Shown piece after piece: positions 28,624 through 38,792 of a DNA stretch of 64,000 nt. Origin of the DNA: Entamoeba invadens IP1 (Eukaryota; Evosea; Mastigamoebida; Endamoebidae); the NCBI RefSeq assembly GCF_000330505.1, contig NW_004440383.1, positions 15,593-79,592 on the forward strand, written 5' to 3'. Made by a program: the position numbers and the translations under genes. Every line of letters starts with the position of its first letter. Positions within the stretch are counted from its first letter, which is position 1. The notes under the pieces are model-generated. The model did not search any database, was not told where the DNA came from, and worked only from the letters and a program-made list of their open reading frames with translations.

Positions 28624-29574
28624 TTAGTTAGCCTTTGGGCTGATCTTCCACATTTTAATTTCGCTGTTGGCGTGACCAGTGAAGAAAGTGTCTCTAGTAG
28701 CAGACAAAGTGACGGACATGACTGGGGAGGTCTTCTGGAAGCCGATGATATCCTTATCCTTAACGATGGCGACACCCTGTTCAGTAGCTGCGAGGAGGGT
28801 ATAGTGTTCTGGGTTCTCAGCGAAGACGAGTTGGTAAATGATGCAGCCGACTTGGATGTCATATAAGAATTCATAGAGGCCAGTTCCATTGTTCAACGAC
28901 CACATTCCAATGACACCGTCTTTACCAGCAGTAGCCATAATAGATCCGTCTGGTGAGAAAGCAATAGTGTTGATGAAGCCATTGTGGTGAGTGATGGTCG
29001 ACTCCAACTTGCAAGTCTGATCCAAAGTCCAGGTCTTCACTAACTTATCCCATCCACCAGAAACGATTTTATTCCCCTTTGAGTTTGGAACAAATCTGAC
29101 GCATGAAACCCATTCGGTGTGGCAATCGTTCTTAACAGCAGCAATGCATTTGCCTAAGGTATTCCATAATCTAATGGTCTTGTCGCGGGAACCAGAAATG
29201 ATCTTAGTGTTGTCTTGCGAGAACGCTACAGACAAGACATCACCTTCGTGACCAACAAAACGTCTGACAGACTCCATCTTATCCAAGTCCCACAATCTCA
29301 AGGTATGATCCCATGAGGACGAAATCGCAAATTTGGCATCAGCAGAAAGAACTAAGTCACTAACAAAGTGTGAATGGCCATGAAGTGATTTGACGGGGAA
29401 GATCGCTTCGGGTTGCGCTTCACTGGTGGTCTCAACTTTCCATGTCAAAAGGGTCTTGTCACGAGATCCACTGATCAACAAATCAGGCTTGGAGGCAGAA
29501 CACGCTAAGGCAGTCACGGCACCCTTGTGACCTTTCAATGTCGACTTCAATTCGATGGTGATGCTTCCTGACAT
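28624..29574 (-). CDS. RACK1: RACK1 (Gbeta-like WD40 ribosomal scaffold)
   Basis: A 316-residue seven-bladed WD40 protein. It has the regular RACK1 signatures: LKGHKGAVTALACS, SGSRDKTLLTWKV, RRFVGHEGDVLSVAFS, ISGSRDKTIRLWNTLGKC and VSGGWDKLVKTW. It sits on the 40S head near the mRNA exit and links translation to kinase signalling. The length equals that of other RACK1 proteins. No intron is visible. The leader contains AACCCT 6-11 bases before the ATG, somewhat like the ribosomal-protein genes in this window. Confidence 0.97.
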   Translation of the reverse strand: MSGSITIELKSTLKGHKGAVTALACSASKPDLLISGSRDKTLLTWKVETTSEAQPEAIFPVKSLHGHSHFVSDLVLSADAKFAISSSWDHTLRLWDLDKMESVRRFVGHEGDVLSVAFSQDNTKIISGSRDKTIRLWNTLGKCIAAVKNDCHTEWVSCVRFVPNSKGNKIVSGGWDKLVKTWTLDQTCKLESTITHHNGFINTIAFSPDGSIMATAGKDGVIGMWSLNNGTGLYEFLYDIQVGCIIYQLVFAENPEHYTLLAATEQGVAIVKDKDIIGFQKTSPVMSVTLSATRDTFFTGHANSEIKMWKISPKAN

Positions 29575-30105
29575 CGACTTAGGGTTATTTCAAAGTTTCC
29601 AGTTTCGCTTTTTACAATTAAAGGTTTCTCTTTAACTTTTTTATAAAACTTTTACCATCATTTCTTTTTTTTTTCTTGGGGGTTCTTTTCTGTTATTCAA
29701 AGTGTTTTTTACTCTTCTTTTTTTATTTATTTCAATCCTATTATTAATCATTAATGATTAATTGATTGGTTTTATTAATTGTATTCTATATACTTTAGTT
29801 CTTTAATTTATTTCAAACTTACTATTGGTATTGCTAGAAGTTAACTATACAATTTAATTGATTGATATTAGTTTATACAATTTGTTATTTAAAATTGTCT
29901 CCCTTTTTGTTGTCAAATACATAACCAATTGTTTTGGAATAAATATAGTCTTAAATGATAGTAAAAAGATGATGAAAAAACACTGAACTTTTTTGACTCA
30001 GTTAAAAAACGAGTGCGTTTTCTATTCGAGTCAAAAAAGACCAACTTTGTCTTTCACAAGAACTTATATGTCAGCTCCACTGTGAATGTATAATCGTCAG
30101 TTTAC
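29575..30105. other. Divergent spacer between RACK1 and MFS gene
   Basis: AT-rich and must hold two promoters. A GACTCA/GAGTC pair around 29995-30035 (TTGACTCAG ... CGAGTCAAA) forms a loose inverted repeat of unknown meaning. No gene is seen. Confidence 0.45.
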
Positions 30106-31836
30106 ATGGAAACAACACCACTTAACAGTAAACACCCCCACAACATGATTGTAGAACCAAATTCGTTGCGTCACAATTACCATCGATTTCTTCGTCTGAA
30201 GTATTTGAAATGTTGGAGACAGATCAGCTTAGTTGGTGGGTTCACTTTAATGCTCATCGGTGGGTCGATATTTTCGTGGAGTTCATACAATCGAGATATA
30301 CGTGAAGCCATGGGCTATTCTGTGAGTGAACTCAATATCATATTCTCCGTCGGGTTGTTTGGGGTATACTTCTCCTTCCTCACTGGGTTTCTATTTGATC
30401 ATTATGGTACACGTGGAGCTCTGATATATGCCTTTGTTATGGGTACTTTAGGGTACCTTTTATATGGGTTACAAGTGTATTTGAAGTACAACACTAGTGC
30501 TTATTTAACATGCTTTTTCTTCTTCATAGCGACGCAAGGCTGCTCTGGCTTGTTCCAGTCTGCTGTTCAAACGTCTTCGCACAACTTCCATCGAAACATT
30601 CGCGGTGCTGTGATTGGCTTTATGACTTCAGGGTTTCCACTTTCAGGCTCGATTTATTCGGTGATTTTCACGAGTTGTTTCAAAGACATTAATGATGGCG
30701 TTGCAATGTATTTGTTTTTCTTGTGCGTCACAACATGTGTTGGAAGTTTTCTCGGAATGATCATCATGTTTGTCGTCCCTGTCGAAGATGTTTTTAATAG
30801 TTCCTATGGCAAAGTTAAGTTTGGCAAGATCGAAGGATTAACAGACCACTTCGTCTTGTCGACGGATTCTCAAAATGCTTCGTTGTCGTCTTCCATAGAA
30901 AATACGCCGCGAGATCGGGGATCTTTTGAATATAGAAATGAGAATCAAGCCATTTTACCTTCAAATGTTCTCCAGCAAACCGACGAAATTCAACACAATG
31001 AAAATTTGACTGAAAAAGTCATTGTCTTCGACAACTACGACCAAAGCGATGATTTGGACAATGCGCATGAAGTCGTTATTAAAACAGTAAATCCAATCGA
31101 ACAAATTACATCAGAAAAAGATGGTTTAACTCAGCAAAACACTCAAGTTCACACGGAATTTCATGAATCAAAGAAACGTAAAACAACATGGTTGTCACGA
31201 TGTGGAGTGTTAAAAGTCTTCACACGATTCGACTTTTACTTGGTGATATTCTCAGTGGCTCTAGCAGCGGGGCCGTCACTTTCTTTGTTATCAAATGTGT
31301 CTTTGGTGTTACAAGCAAACAAAGTGAGTGAGGACCGAATCGAACTGTTGGCTGTGCTCACCTCCATATTTCATGCTGCTGGACGGTTTATATTTGGGTG
31401 CAGTAGTGACTTATTAGTCAAGATTCATATCAATAAAGCGCTTTTATTATCTTCTATAGCTTTTGTCCTAACAACACTCTTCTGTGTACTTGTGTTGTTC
31501 CAAGAGAATGCCTCTGAAATTATCATTTGGATTGAGCCTTGGTTTTTAGGTGGGATTCTTGGTGTAGGTCCTTCTTTAGTATCCGAGATGTTTGGTATAT
31601 CCAATTTTGGATTCAATTTGGGGGCAATGTTAACAGTGGTAGCCATCAGTAACATTATTGTCTCTACTCTTTCTGGGCTCTTTTATGATTCAAATATAAC
31701 TGATGGAGAGTCTTCGTGTTATGGAGACAAGTGTTTTTATAACACCTTCTTCATGTCTACATTCATGTGTGCTCTGTCTTCTATTCTCTTCATGTTCTTA
31801 GCCATCCACGCTTATTGCTCTAAAAATAAAAAGTAG
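30106..31836 (+). CDS. Major facilitator superfamily transporter (nodulin-like type)
   Basis: A 576-residue polytopic membrane protein. About six hydrophobic segments lie in residues 40-235 and six more in 370-570, separated by a long hydrophilic acidic loop (about 240-365), the 6+6 layout of MFS carriers. The first half shows GGSIFSWSSYNRDIREAMGY and FLFDHYGTRGALIYAF, the latter resembling the loop 2-3 motif. The second half repeats it as GRFIFGCSSDLLVKI. The start resembles nodulin-like/monocarboxylate-type carriers. There is no signal peptide and no intron. The substrate cannot be told from sequence. Confidence 0.88.
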   Translation: METTPLNSKHPHNMIVEPNSLRHNYHRFLRLKYLKCWRQISLVGGFTLMLIGGSIFSWSSYNRDIREAMGYSVSELNIIFSVGLFGVYFSFLTGFLFDHYGTRGALIYAFVMGTLGYLLYGLQVYLKYNTSAYLTCFFFFIATQGCSGLFQSAVQTSSHNFHRNIRGAVIGFMTSGFPLSGSIYSVIFTSCFKDINDGVAMYLFFLCVTTCVGSFLGMIIMFVVPVEDVFNSSYGKVKFGKIEGLTDHFVLSTDSQNASLSSSIENTPRDRGSFEYRNENQAILPSNVLQQTDEIQHNENLTEKVIVFDNYDQSDDLDNAHEVVIKTVNPIEQITSEKDGLTQQNTQVHTEFHESKKRKTTWLSRCGVLKVFTRFDFYLVIFSVALAAGPSLSLLSNVSLVLQANKVSEDRIELLAVLTSIFHAAGRFIFGCSSDLLVKIHINKALLLSSIAFVLTTLFCVLVLFQENASEIIIWIEPWFLGGILGVGPSLVSEMFGISNFGFNLGAMLTVVAISNIIVSTLSGLFYDSNITDGESSCYGDKCFYNTFFMSTFMCALSSILFMFLAIHAYCSKNKK

Positions 31837-31901
31837 TATTAATTATTGTTTATTTAACTATTAAGATACTAAACGCAATGGGATCTAACGAATTGCTTAT
31901 C

Positions 31902-32960
31902 TTAGAATATTCTTATGACGTTTTGATTGACCTTCTCCTTCTGGTCTTGAGCAATACACTCCCCAATCCACATCAAGTTTCTCACTTCTTGTTCTTTCAG
32001 CTTGAGCCACGAGTAGAAAACAGCATACCCCATTTGTGTGTAATATGCCGACTTGTTGATATCGACTTCGCCATCAAAGAACATCTCTTCCAGTGATCGC
32101 TCGTTAGCATCATCGGAGGCGTGTGCGTTCATCAAGTTTTTGTATGCGGGCACATACTCCACTGCTTTGACCACACCTTCCATATCAGTCGCTTTAGCCA
32201 AATTCCCCATCCCAACAGGATAGAGTAACCCTAAATTGGGGAACAGTTTTGTACGGTCATCCCTTGACAAATCAGTCCCAAATGAGTTGATAGTGACTGT
32301 AATCGCTCTTCGATCGGCTTCGTAGTTCAAGATGTCTTCCATGACTCTTGTAGTCTCCCCTCCAAGCTTCTCGCAGAACGCATAAAACTCCTCCAAATAT
32401 CCTTTATATAACGTGTTACGAACAATCTCGACATTAAGCTCAGTAAGATCCTCTTCGCTCATGCATCCACTTAAGTAATTCCCAAGAGGTGTATCGATCA
32501 ATACATAGTGATACAAGTCATTAATGGATTTGACATTAGGCAAAGCCTCGACGTTACTGAACATCCCAAGGGGATGGAGTTTCTCTTTCAGTTCTTCAAC
32601 ATCCTTTTCCGCTTGAGTCCCGGTGAGTAACAAGATGACGTTGTCGATCATATAAGGTATAGTTAAAAATTCCATAAATTTACTTAATGGGTAATAAGCT
32701 TGCGATTGCATCATAAAAAAGTCTTGAACCAATTTGTCTTGGCACCGAGTTTTAATTGTGTTGACGGTAATGGGCGACGGTTCGTTTTGAAAGACTTCTT
32801 TATAGTCCGTGCTCAACAGCGCAACTTTCATGTCTTCCAATGAATTCGATTGAGTCAATGTCGTGTACTCCGACTCGGTCAAAAGCCCCGCCTTCAGACC
32901 ACGGCAGCACGCCTCCAAAAACCCGTCGTCCACGTTGAATGTCCAAAGTCCTCCTAACAT
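31902..32960 (-). CDS. V-type ATPase subunit d (AC39/Vma6 family)
   Basis: A 352-residue protein without introns. It shows the subunit d start (FNVDDGFLEACCRGLKAGLL) and later conserved blocks: QAYYPLSKFMEFLTIPYMID, LHPLGMF and TPLGNYLSGCMSEEDL, plus IEDILNYEADRRAITVTINS-like sequence (written here MEDILNYEADRRAITVTINS). It ends in an EQEVRNLMWIGECIAQ segment near the C-terminus. Subunit d couples the central stalk to the c-ring of the proton pump that acidifies phagosomes and lysosomes. Its length matches the family. It converges on the MFS gene with a 65-bp spacer. Confidence 0.96.
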   Translation of the reverse strand: MLGGLWTFNVDDGFLEACCRGLKAGLLTESEYTTLTQSNSLEDMKVALLSTDYKEVFQNEPSPITVNTIKTRCQDKLVQDFFMMQSQAYYPLSKFMEFLTIPYMIDNVILLLTGTQAEKDVEELKEKLHPLGMFSNVEALPNVKSINDLYHYVLIDTPLGNYLSGCMSEEDLTELNVEIVRNTLYKGYLEEFYAFCEKLGGETTRVMEDILNYEADRRAITVTINSFGTDLSRDDRTKLFPNLGLLYPVGMGNLAKATDMEGVVKAVEYVPAYKNLMNAHASDDANERSLEEMFFDGEVDINKSAYYTQMGYAVFYSWLKLKEQEVRNLMWIGECIAQDQKEKVNQNVIRIF

Positions 32961-33502
32961 CTTCTTTTAACATTTTTTAGTTTCTGTTTTTTCTCGTCTT
33001 TTTTGTACAATTCCATTCCTCTTTTTCTGTAAGTGGGATTTATTGAGTGATTTTGCCCTTTTATTATGTGCTTTTAACGCCTCGTTCTTTCTTTTGGTCA
33101 TCCCGAAGAAATTCCAGAGAAAAAGTGGTCAACCGTTTTTGTTTGGGGTTATATTAATACAATAATTATATCTATATATGAGCAAGTTCATGACTCTTCA
33201 GACCAAAAATTATATGGAAGAAAATTATTTGGCAATAACAATTGATTATAGTTTATTTATAGTTTGTTTATTCATCGTTGTATAGGAGTTTGGTATTATC
33301 AATTGAAAAAATAAAAAAAAGTATAAAATTACTTCAAAATCCCGAATTTGTATAGAAATATAATGTATTTGAATTTTAAACAAATAGTAAATTAATTTTA
33401 ATTATAATATATTAACCACTCAAACAACTCATTTTTGCAAAGAAATGATTACTAAGATTGTGGTGCAAAAACAAACCCAAAATTGAATAATTCATTCGAT
33501 TC
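32961..33502. other. Intergenic stretch, no gene seen
   Basis: The upstream region of the V-ATPase gene and the 3' flank of dUTPase. AT-rich with no supported feature. Confidence 0.5.
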
Positions 33503-33967
33503 TTATTTCCCCGTTGACCCAAATCCAGAACTCCCCCGTTCAGTCTCATTTAGGTCATCAACCTCCACAACTGGACATTTACATATCCTTTCAATAACCA
33601 TTTGCGCTATTCTATCACCCTTCGACCCTTTAAATTCGACATCAGAGTGGTTGAATAATATAACTTTGATCTCCCCTCTGTAGTCTTCGTCAACAACACC
33701 CGCGCCAACATCAAGGCCATTCTTCAACGTTAAGGAAGACCTTGGCGCAACCCTCCCGTAACAGTCCGATGGAATGTGAACAGCAATTCCCGTCGGAACA
33801 GCTAACCAACTGTGTGGGCTGATTTTGAAGTCAATGTACGAGTAAAGATCATACCCAGCGGCGAGAACAGAACCACGAGTCGGAATTATTGCGTCTGGGT
33901 GAAGCTTTTTGATATATAAACGTTCCATTATCCTTTTGAGTCTTTTTTCTGATTTTCTTCGGGTCAA
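33503..33967 (-). CDS. dUTP pyrophosphatase (trimeric dUTPase)
   Basis: A protein of 154 residues, or 141 if translation starts at the second Met (33928). All five trimeric dUTPase motifs are present in order: AGYDLYS, PRSSLT, GVVDEDYRGEI, GDRIAQMVI and the C-terminal RGSSGFGSTGK. It hydrolyses dUTP to dUMP, keeping uracil out of DNA and supplying dTMP synthesis. The first 13 residues (MTRRKSEKRLKRI) are basic; they could be a nuclear or organelle signal or may not be translated, since homologues start near MERLYIKKLHP. No intron. Confidence 0.96.
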   Translation of the reverse strand: MTRRKSEKRLKRIMERLYIKKLHPDAIIPTRGSVLAAGYDLYSYIDFKISPHSWLAVPTGIAVHIPSDCYGRVAPRSSLTLKNGLDVGAGVVDEDYRGEIKVILFNHSDVEFKGSKGDRIAQMVIERICKCPVVEVDDLNETERGSSGFGSTGK

Positions 33968-34468
33968 TACTAGTTAATATTTTAATTTAAAATATTATAT
34001 ATTCTAATACACAAAATATAAAATTGATAATAATAATACAGTATTATTTTCAATTACTTAATTAAGTATAAATTATAGTTTGTGTTTTGATGTGTCTAGG
34101 TATGTATATAAGTAATTTCATTGTATTTCTTTATAAGAAATAAAAAAACAGTTGTGAGAACAGTTTCTGTATAAAAAACAAGAGCAATGTATTTTTTGTA
34201 CAGATAAAAAATGTCAAAATGAATTTGTTTTTTATTTGAAAGACAATTTGAAGATCTCAAAAAGAATTCTGATATTTGAGAAAAAGGGGTGTTTTTTTGA
34301 AACACTAAAAAATAGAATTTTGTTTTCCTTTTCTTTTTTTTCTAAACGAGAAAAGGACATTCAACCCTATCGAGTTTCCTAATAAAAAGAACCAACAAAT
34401 CGGGATTTCGGGCTTTTTCCGTGAAGAGAGTAAAATAGAATGCATCTTATAAATCACAGTGCACGCAA
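33968..34468. other. AT-rich divergent spacer, no gene seen
   Basis: This lies between the dUTPase start and the Sec16-like start. Poly-A/T tracts dominate and no feature can be supported. Confidence 0.5.
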
Positions 34469-34810
34469 ATGTCTGGGTGGTTCAACGGATGGTTTGGCAA
34501 AGGAAACGCCACAGACATGAAACTCGAGGAAACGGACGACAAGTTGGTCTACGATCAGGCAACACAACGATGGATCAAAGAGAGTGAGCTGAAGAAAGCT
34601 TCTTCCTCTGGAACTCCATCTCCGCTCCCAACTACAACTTCGCCACTCCCACCTTCTTCCCCGCTCCCTACAGCAACCCCACCTGTCGGTGTGTGTCAAC
34701 CAACAACTCCGGGCGCGGGGCGAAGACCGCGTTATGTTGACCCATTTACACAACAAGTTCATCACACAGCGCCACCAGTGGTCGAAGTTTCGACAACCCC
34801 TGTTGTTTAA
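34469..34810 (+). CDS. Short Sec16 C-terminal-like protein
   Basis: A 113-residue protein. Residues 1-40 (MSGWFNGWFGKGNATDMKLE, then DDKLVYDQATQRWIKESE) resemble the small conserved block near the end of Sec16 proteins: a GWF.GWFG hydrophobic start, K(L/A)xE, FYYDxxxKRWVN. The rest is Pro/Ser/Thr-rich and low complexity, with a basic RRPRYVDPF near the end. In Sec16 this block lies beside COPII-binding regions at ER exit sites; here it stands almost alone. It may be a reduced Sec16 or a separate adaptor. There is no signal peptide or membrane segment and no splice signals nearby. The motif likeness is from memory of the family, not a search. Confidence 0.6.
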   Translation: MSGWFNGWFGKGNATDMKLEETDDKLVYDQATQRWIKESELKKASSSGTPSPLPTTTSPLPPSSPLPTATPPVGVCQPTTPGAGRRPRYVDPFTQQVHHTAPPVVEVSTTPVV

Positions 34811-35409
34811 TGCGTTTCAAAACGCGTGTAATTTCTGATACTTTTACCTTTTTATGTTCGTTCTTTACATCCCATTTGTCATTTCATCACCGAGATTATA
34901 CTTTTGCTCAGCTGATAAACACGACGTGATTGTTGACAAAACGAATTTGATTTTTCAATCAAAACTCGAATCATAACAAGTTTCCATCTTTAATAATTTC
35001 TATATATTTGAGAGAAAATCATCGATTTTTTTTTCGTCATTATTAACATCAAATTTTTTATATTTGGAATTATTATTTTTTTTTTAATCTTTCGATTTTT
35101 TATATATATTTTTTTTAATATAAATAATAATAATTTTAATTAAAAAATAAATAAAACTCTTCAATTTTGAATGTTTTTTTAGAAAAAAAAAACTTTGTAA
35201 TATTAAAATTAATTATAATATCAATTAAAATATTAATTTTATTATTACACAAATGTCCATCAGAAAAGTTATTAAAGTGTTTCAAATGGTTTTTTAATAT
35301 TATAAATAAACTAAGTATTAATAATGATAAAAAATAATAGTATATAAATAATAATTTAAAAACTAAATTGATAAACTTAATATAAACTATAAATAAACCA
35401 CTGAATAAA
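34811..35409. other. AT-rich convergent spacer, no gene seen
   Basis: Between the Sec16-like and BAR-SH3 3' ends; nearly pure A/T after 35000. No feature supported. Confidence 0.55.
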
Positions 35410-36807
35410 TTACATCAAAGTGACATAATTGCTTGGGAAGAGGCCCGTCTTAGCATGTAACTCTCCTGTCCACCAACCAGACGACTCGTCTTTCTTAATT
35501 ATATTAATCACATCTCCTTCTTTAATAGAAAGTTCGTTTTCGTCTTGAGCGTCATAGTCGTAAAGAGCCTTACAAGTATTTGCTTTAGGAGTCTCTTTGA
35601 CTTCCTTTACGTCTTTCTTAGCTTCTTCTTTTTGATTAACGTACGATGGTTGTATGTATGGGTTGACTTGTCCTGGTGGTATTTCATATGTTTTTTGTGG
35701 TAGTTGTTGTTGTTGGGTACTCACGTTCTGTTGGACGTACATTTGTTGTTGTTGATTAGCCATATAAGGGTTATAAGAATTGTATTGATTTGTTTGGTAT
35801 TGGTTGTATTGTGCTTGTTGAGGTTGTTGCATTTGTTGTACTTGTTGAGTCTGTAGTACATTACTTCGTTGTGATTGATAAGGGGAGTATTGGTACATTT
35901 GTGCTTGTGGGATTGGTGGGTAAGGTTGATAGAATTGTTGTCGTCTAGGGTTTTGTTGGTATTGGATTTGTTGTTTACTGATCAGATCGAGTCTTTTTCT
36001 ATCGACATTAGCTTCTTTCTCCATTGAGTCGCCATACGCTTTAATAACATAGTTCAACCAAAATCCCTCAGTTGGCAATTTGTCGATCATCTCAGGTACT
36101 TTTTCCCATGATGTTTTGATTGAATTGACAACATCGTTGAACCCAATCAAAAGATTTCTAACGACTGGAAGAGTGACTACCTCGCAGTCTTGTATTAACT
36201 TAGTTGCGTCTTCAATTAACTCCAATTTGAGCCATTCATACTTGTCTTTGGCGTCAGAGTAATTCTGTTGTGCTTGTAACATTTTGCTCTGTTTCCCTTT
36301 CTTTGAGATTTCTGAAAGTTTTTCTGAGGCAAAGTCGAAGTCCTCTTTTCTCTTCTCGGCGACTTTGCATCGGTTGAGTAATTCAATAAATTGTTGGTTA
36401 TATGTTTTCAATGGTGTCATCAGTTCATTAAGAATTTTGTTTTTATATCTCCCAGCAGAGATTTGGAGGTTCTGGAAGACTTCAGTGGTCGATGCTATTT
36501 GATTAGTACTTTCCTCCGAATTCTTCGACATCTGCACACAATTTTTGAGTGACGAAAGAATCGACAAATGACACGTGAAAAGTTCGACAATTGTCTGTGG
36601 AAGGTGTTCGACGTTTTTCAAGATAGTTGTGAACTCCTTTGAAGTGTTCAATAAATTTTGTTTCATATTTTCATAGTCGGGATCAAGAATACGTTGATTA
36701 ATCCCAATTTCATTTTTTAATGAGAAAATGGAACGAGAGAGTGAGGTAGTAGTGTCTGGTTGCATTATTGTTTTGAAGATCTTAAAGTGAGTAGTAAGTT
36801 TCATCAA
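35410..36807 (-). CDS. BAR domain and SH3 domain protein (amphiphysin/Rvs167-like)
   Basis: A 465-residue protein. Residues about 20-270 are helical with BAR-like spacing ([40 protein letters not shown]). Residues about 275-395 are a Gln/Tyr/Pro-rich low-complexity region ([20 protein letters not shown]). Residues about 410-465 are a clear SH3 domain: [20 protein letters not shown] then WWTGEL and GLFPSNYV. Such proteins bend membranes during endocytosis and link them to actin through the SH3. Alternative Met starts exist at residues 2 and 15. No intron was needed. SH3 is sure; the BAR call rests on helix pattern. Confidence 0.87.
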   Translation of the reverse strand: MMKLTTHFKIFKTIMQPDTTTSLSRSIFSLKNEIGINQRILDPDYENMKQNLLNTSKEFTTILKNVEHLPQTIVELFTCHLSILSSLKNCVQMSKNSEESTNQIASTTEVFQNLQISAGRYKNKILNELMTPLKTYNQQFIELLNRCKVAEKRKEDFDFASEKLSEISKKGKQSKMLQAQQNYSDAKDKYEWLKLELIEDATKLIQDCEVVTLPVVRNLLIGFNDVVNSIKTSWEKVPEMIDKLPTEGFWLNYVIKAYGDSMEKEANVDRKRLDLISKQQIQYQQNPRRQQFYQPYPPIPQAQMYQYSPYQSQRSNVLQTQQVQQMQQPQQAQYNQYQTNQYNSYNPYMANQQQQMYVQQNVSTQQQQLPQKTYEIPPGQVNPYIQPSYVNQKEEAKKDVKEVKETPKANTCKALYDYDAQDENELSIKEGDVINIIKKDESSGWWTGELHAKTGLFPSNYVTLM

Positions 36808-38003
36808 TTCGTCACATAATGGATAGTTTTTATACTAATAAGATAAAATATATTATAATTTAAATATCACTTTAATTATATACAAAAATTCAAAACCAAT
36901 TAAAAATGTCATTCAATAGAAAAAAATAGTATTTTTCATTTTTGGTTTTTGTATTAAAATTATATTAACAATTTTTAATAGCCATTCGCTAAAATTTCAG
37001 ATAAAGTATATTATATTATATAATTATTATATATAATATAAAATTTATTATTTATTATAAAATAAAAAAAATATTATTAGTATTATTTAGTAAAAATAGT
37101 TTTTTAATATTATGATTTAATTATGAATTATTGTTTAATTTATGTTTTAGTAAATACCAATAAATGTATTTTGAGAAAAAACAAAAATAATAATTGAAAA
37201 CAAGAAGATTTTGCTTTTCAAACCAAAAAATGGGATTAGATTTGTTTTTAAATGCACCTTTTTTAAATAATTCGAAGCCCAAACTTGTTTTTATTAATAG
37301 TAAAAAGAACCATTATTGCATTACTAAAAAGTGGTTCCCAAAAATGGAATTCAGTAAAAAAGAAAAATTGAATTTTTGTATTTTGGAAGCAGCCTGTAAC
37401 TTTAGAAGTGATTTATCATAAAAAAAATATTTTTTTCCTTATAAAAACAAACATATTCAAAAAGTGATAATTTGGTAAATAAGAAGATCTTGTTATCCTT
37501 TTTTTGGGGTTGTTTGGCGTAAAAAAAGGAATTGGCGTCAAAGTTCTTTCAAAAATAAAAGCGCAAGAAATTTTAGTTTTAAAAAAACCTGTCAACCCAT
37601 TTAATAGTAAAATATAACCATACTAAAACCATCCCATTTATTTTGAAATGAAATAGAACTCAAAAAATGGAACAAATTGCTCAGCAAAAGTCAAAACTTT
37701 TGTTTGTATTTTAGGGCATTTACCCGAAAAACAGGTATATTATATTGGAATATTAAAAATTCTTTTCAAAACAAATTCTTTCCCACTTTTTATAATTCCA
37801 AAAAAGGATATCGTTATTATTCGTTTTGCCGTTCAAATTAAAAATCCCCAAATATGTATAGTAAAATAATTATAAAACAATCAACATAAATAGTTTACAC
37901 CAAACAACGATGCAAATTGGTTTTTATTTCCTCAAAATAACATGGACCGCACCAAATACATTCAAAAAACAATTCATCAATTTAAATCAAGACACCCCTT
38001 TTT
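36808..38003. other. Long AT-rich divergent spacer
   Basis: About 1.2 kb between the BAR-SH3 start and the next plus-strand gene. A 75-codon frame at 37194-37421 has no ATG at its head and AT-driven composition, so it is not called. Nothing else is supported. Confidence 0.5.
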
Positions 38004-38681
38004 ATGCAACCCTTTTCAATAAAAAGAAACTGTAATATCTCCGAATATACCGAACCAATGTCACAGAACGATACCGACAGTGTTGCTCAAAACAGCAAAT
38101 CCGATTTGGTACAATGTACTTGTAGTCTCTGCCAAAGTCAAGACACCTTTTTAATGGACGACCCAAAAGTTAAGACGACTCGGCTCTGTGTTCTAATTTT
38201 AAAGTCTTTGAAAGACTTAAAACCGTCTGTCGAATATTTTTCATTACGAGCTGATATCAATGTCTTTATTGAAGATCATTGGAAATTGTTATCGAAACTC
38301 AAATTGTTTAAATCCCCTAATTACAGAAAAGCGTTGTTGGATGCTTTCAATCATTGTAATTTAATCGAGTCTGGAAAGTCAACTGTCCACAACAGAGGGT
38401 TCTACAAGCTTCGCGAAACAAAAGCAAAGAAAACTTTACCAAAGAAAAAGCCGACCAAGAAGGAAACTCAAAAAGTTACACGCCCAGAAAATATCGCCTA
38501 TCAAATAACACAAGATATTAATGCTCTATTGGAACAATTGTCATATACAAACACTTTACTTGTTCAAACACAATCGTTCTATGTGGGAAATCCAATCAAT
38601 AATATCCCAACGGCCATTGCTTTTGAATCTAACGTTTCACACATTAACACACTTTCGCAAGTTTCTGTACTAACTCTTTGA
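38004..38681 (+). CDS. Hypothetical protein with possible winged-helix-like region
   Basis: A 225-residue intronless protein; a start at the second Met (residue 19) is also possible. Near the N-terminus lies CTCSLC, a lone Cys cluster. Residues about 55-135 are a helical block (LCVLILKSLKDLKPSVEYFS ... KALLDAFNHCNLIESGKST) followed by a very basic stretch (KAKKTLPKKKPTKKETQK). This order, a compact helical domain plus Lys-rich tail, would suit a DNA-binding protein, but that is inference. The C-terminal part is hydrophobic-polar without a membrane segment. Codon composition is clearly coding. No family is recognised. Confidence 0.75.
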   Translation: MQPFSIKRNCNISEYTEPMSQNDTDSVAQNSKSDLVQCTCSLCQSQDTFLMDDPKVKTTRLCVLILKSLKDLKPSVEYFSLRADINVFIEDHWKLLSKLKLFKSPNYRKALLDAFNHCNLIESGKSTVHNRGFYKLRETKAKKTLPKKKPTKKETQKVTRPENIAYQITQDINALLEQLSYTNTLLVQTQSFYVGNPINNIPTAIAFESNVSHINTLSQVSVLTL

Positions 38682-38792
38682 ATTTCATGTAATTGTACTC
38701 TCTTTGACTTATTGTTCTTTTTTTCTATTTTTAATAATTCAATAACGGCGTAAAATGTCAAATAGTTATGGTCAATTAATTACATTTCACTT

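Noticed and set aside
37194..37421. 75-codon frame in the spacer before the gene at 38004
   Set aside because: It lacks an ATG at its head, is driven by A/T composition (Lys/Asn/Phe) and shows no motif or intron signals.
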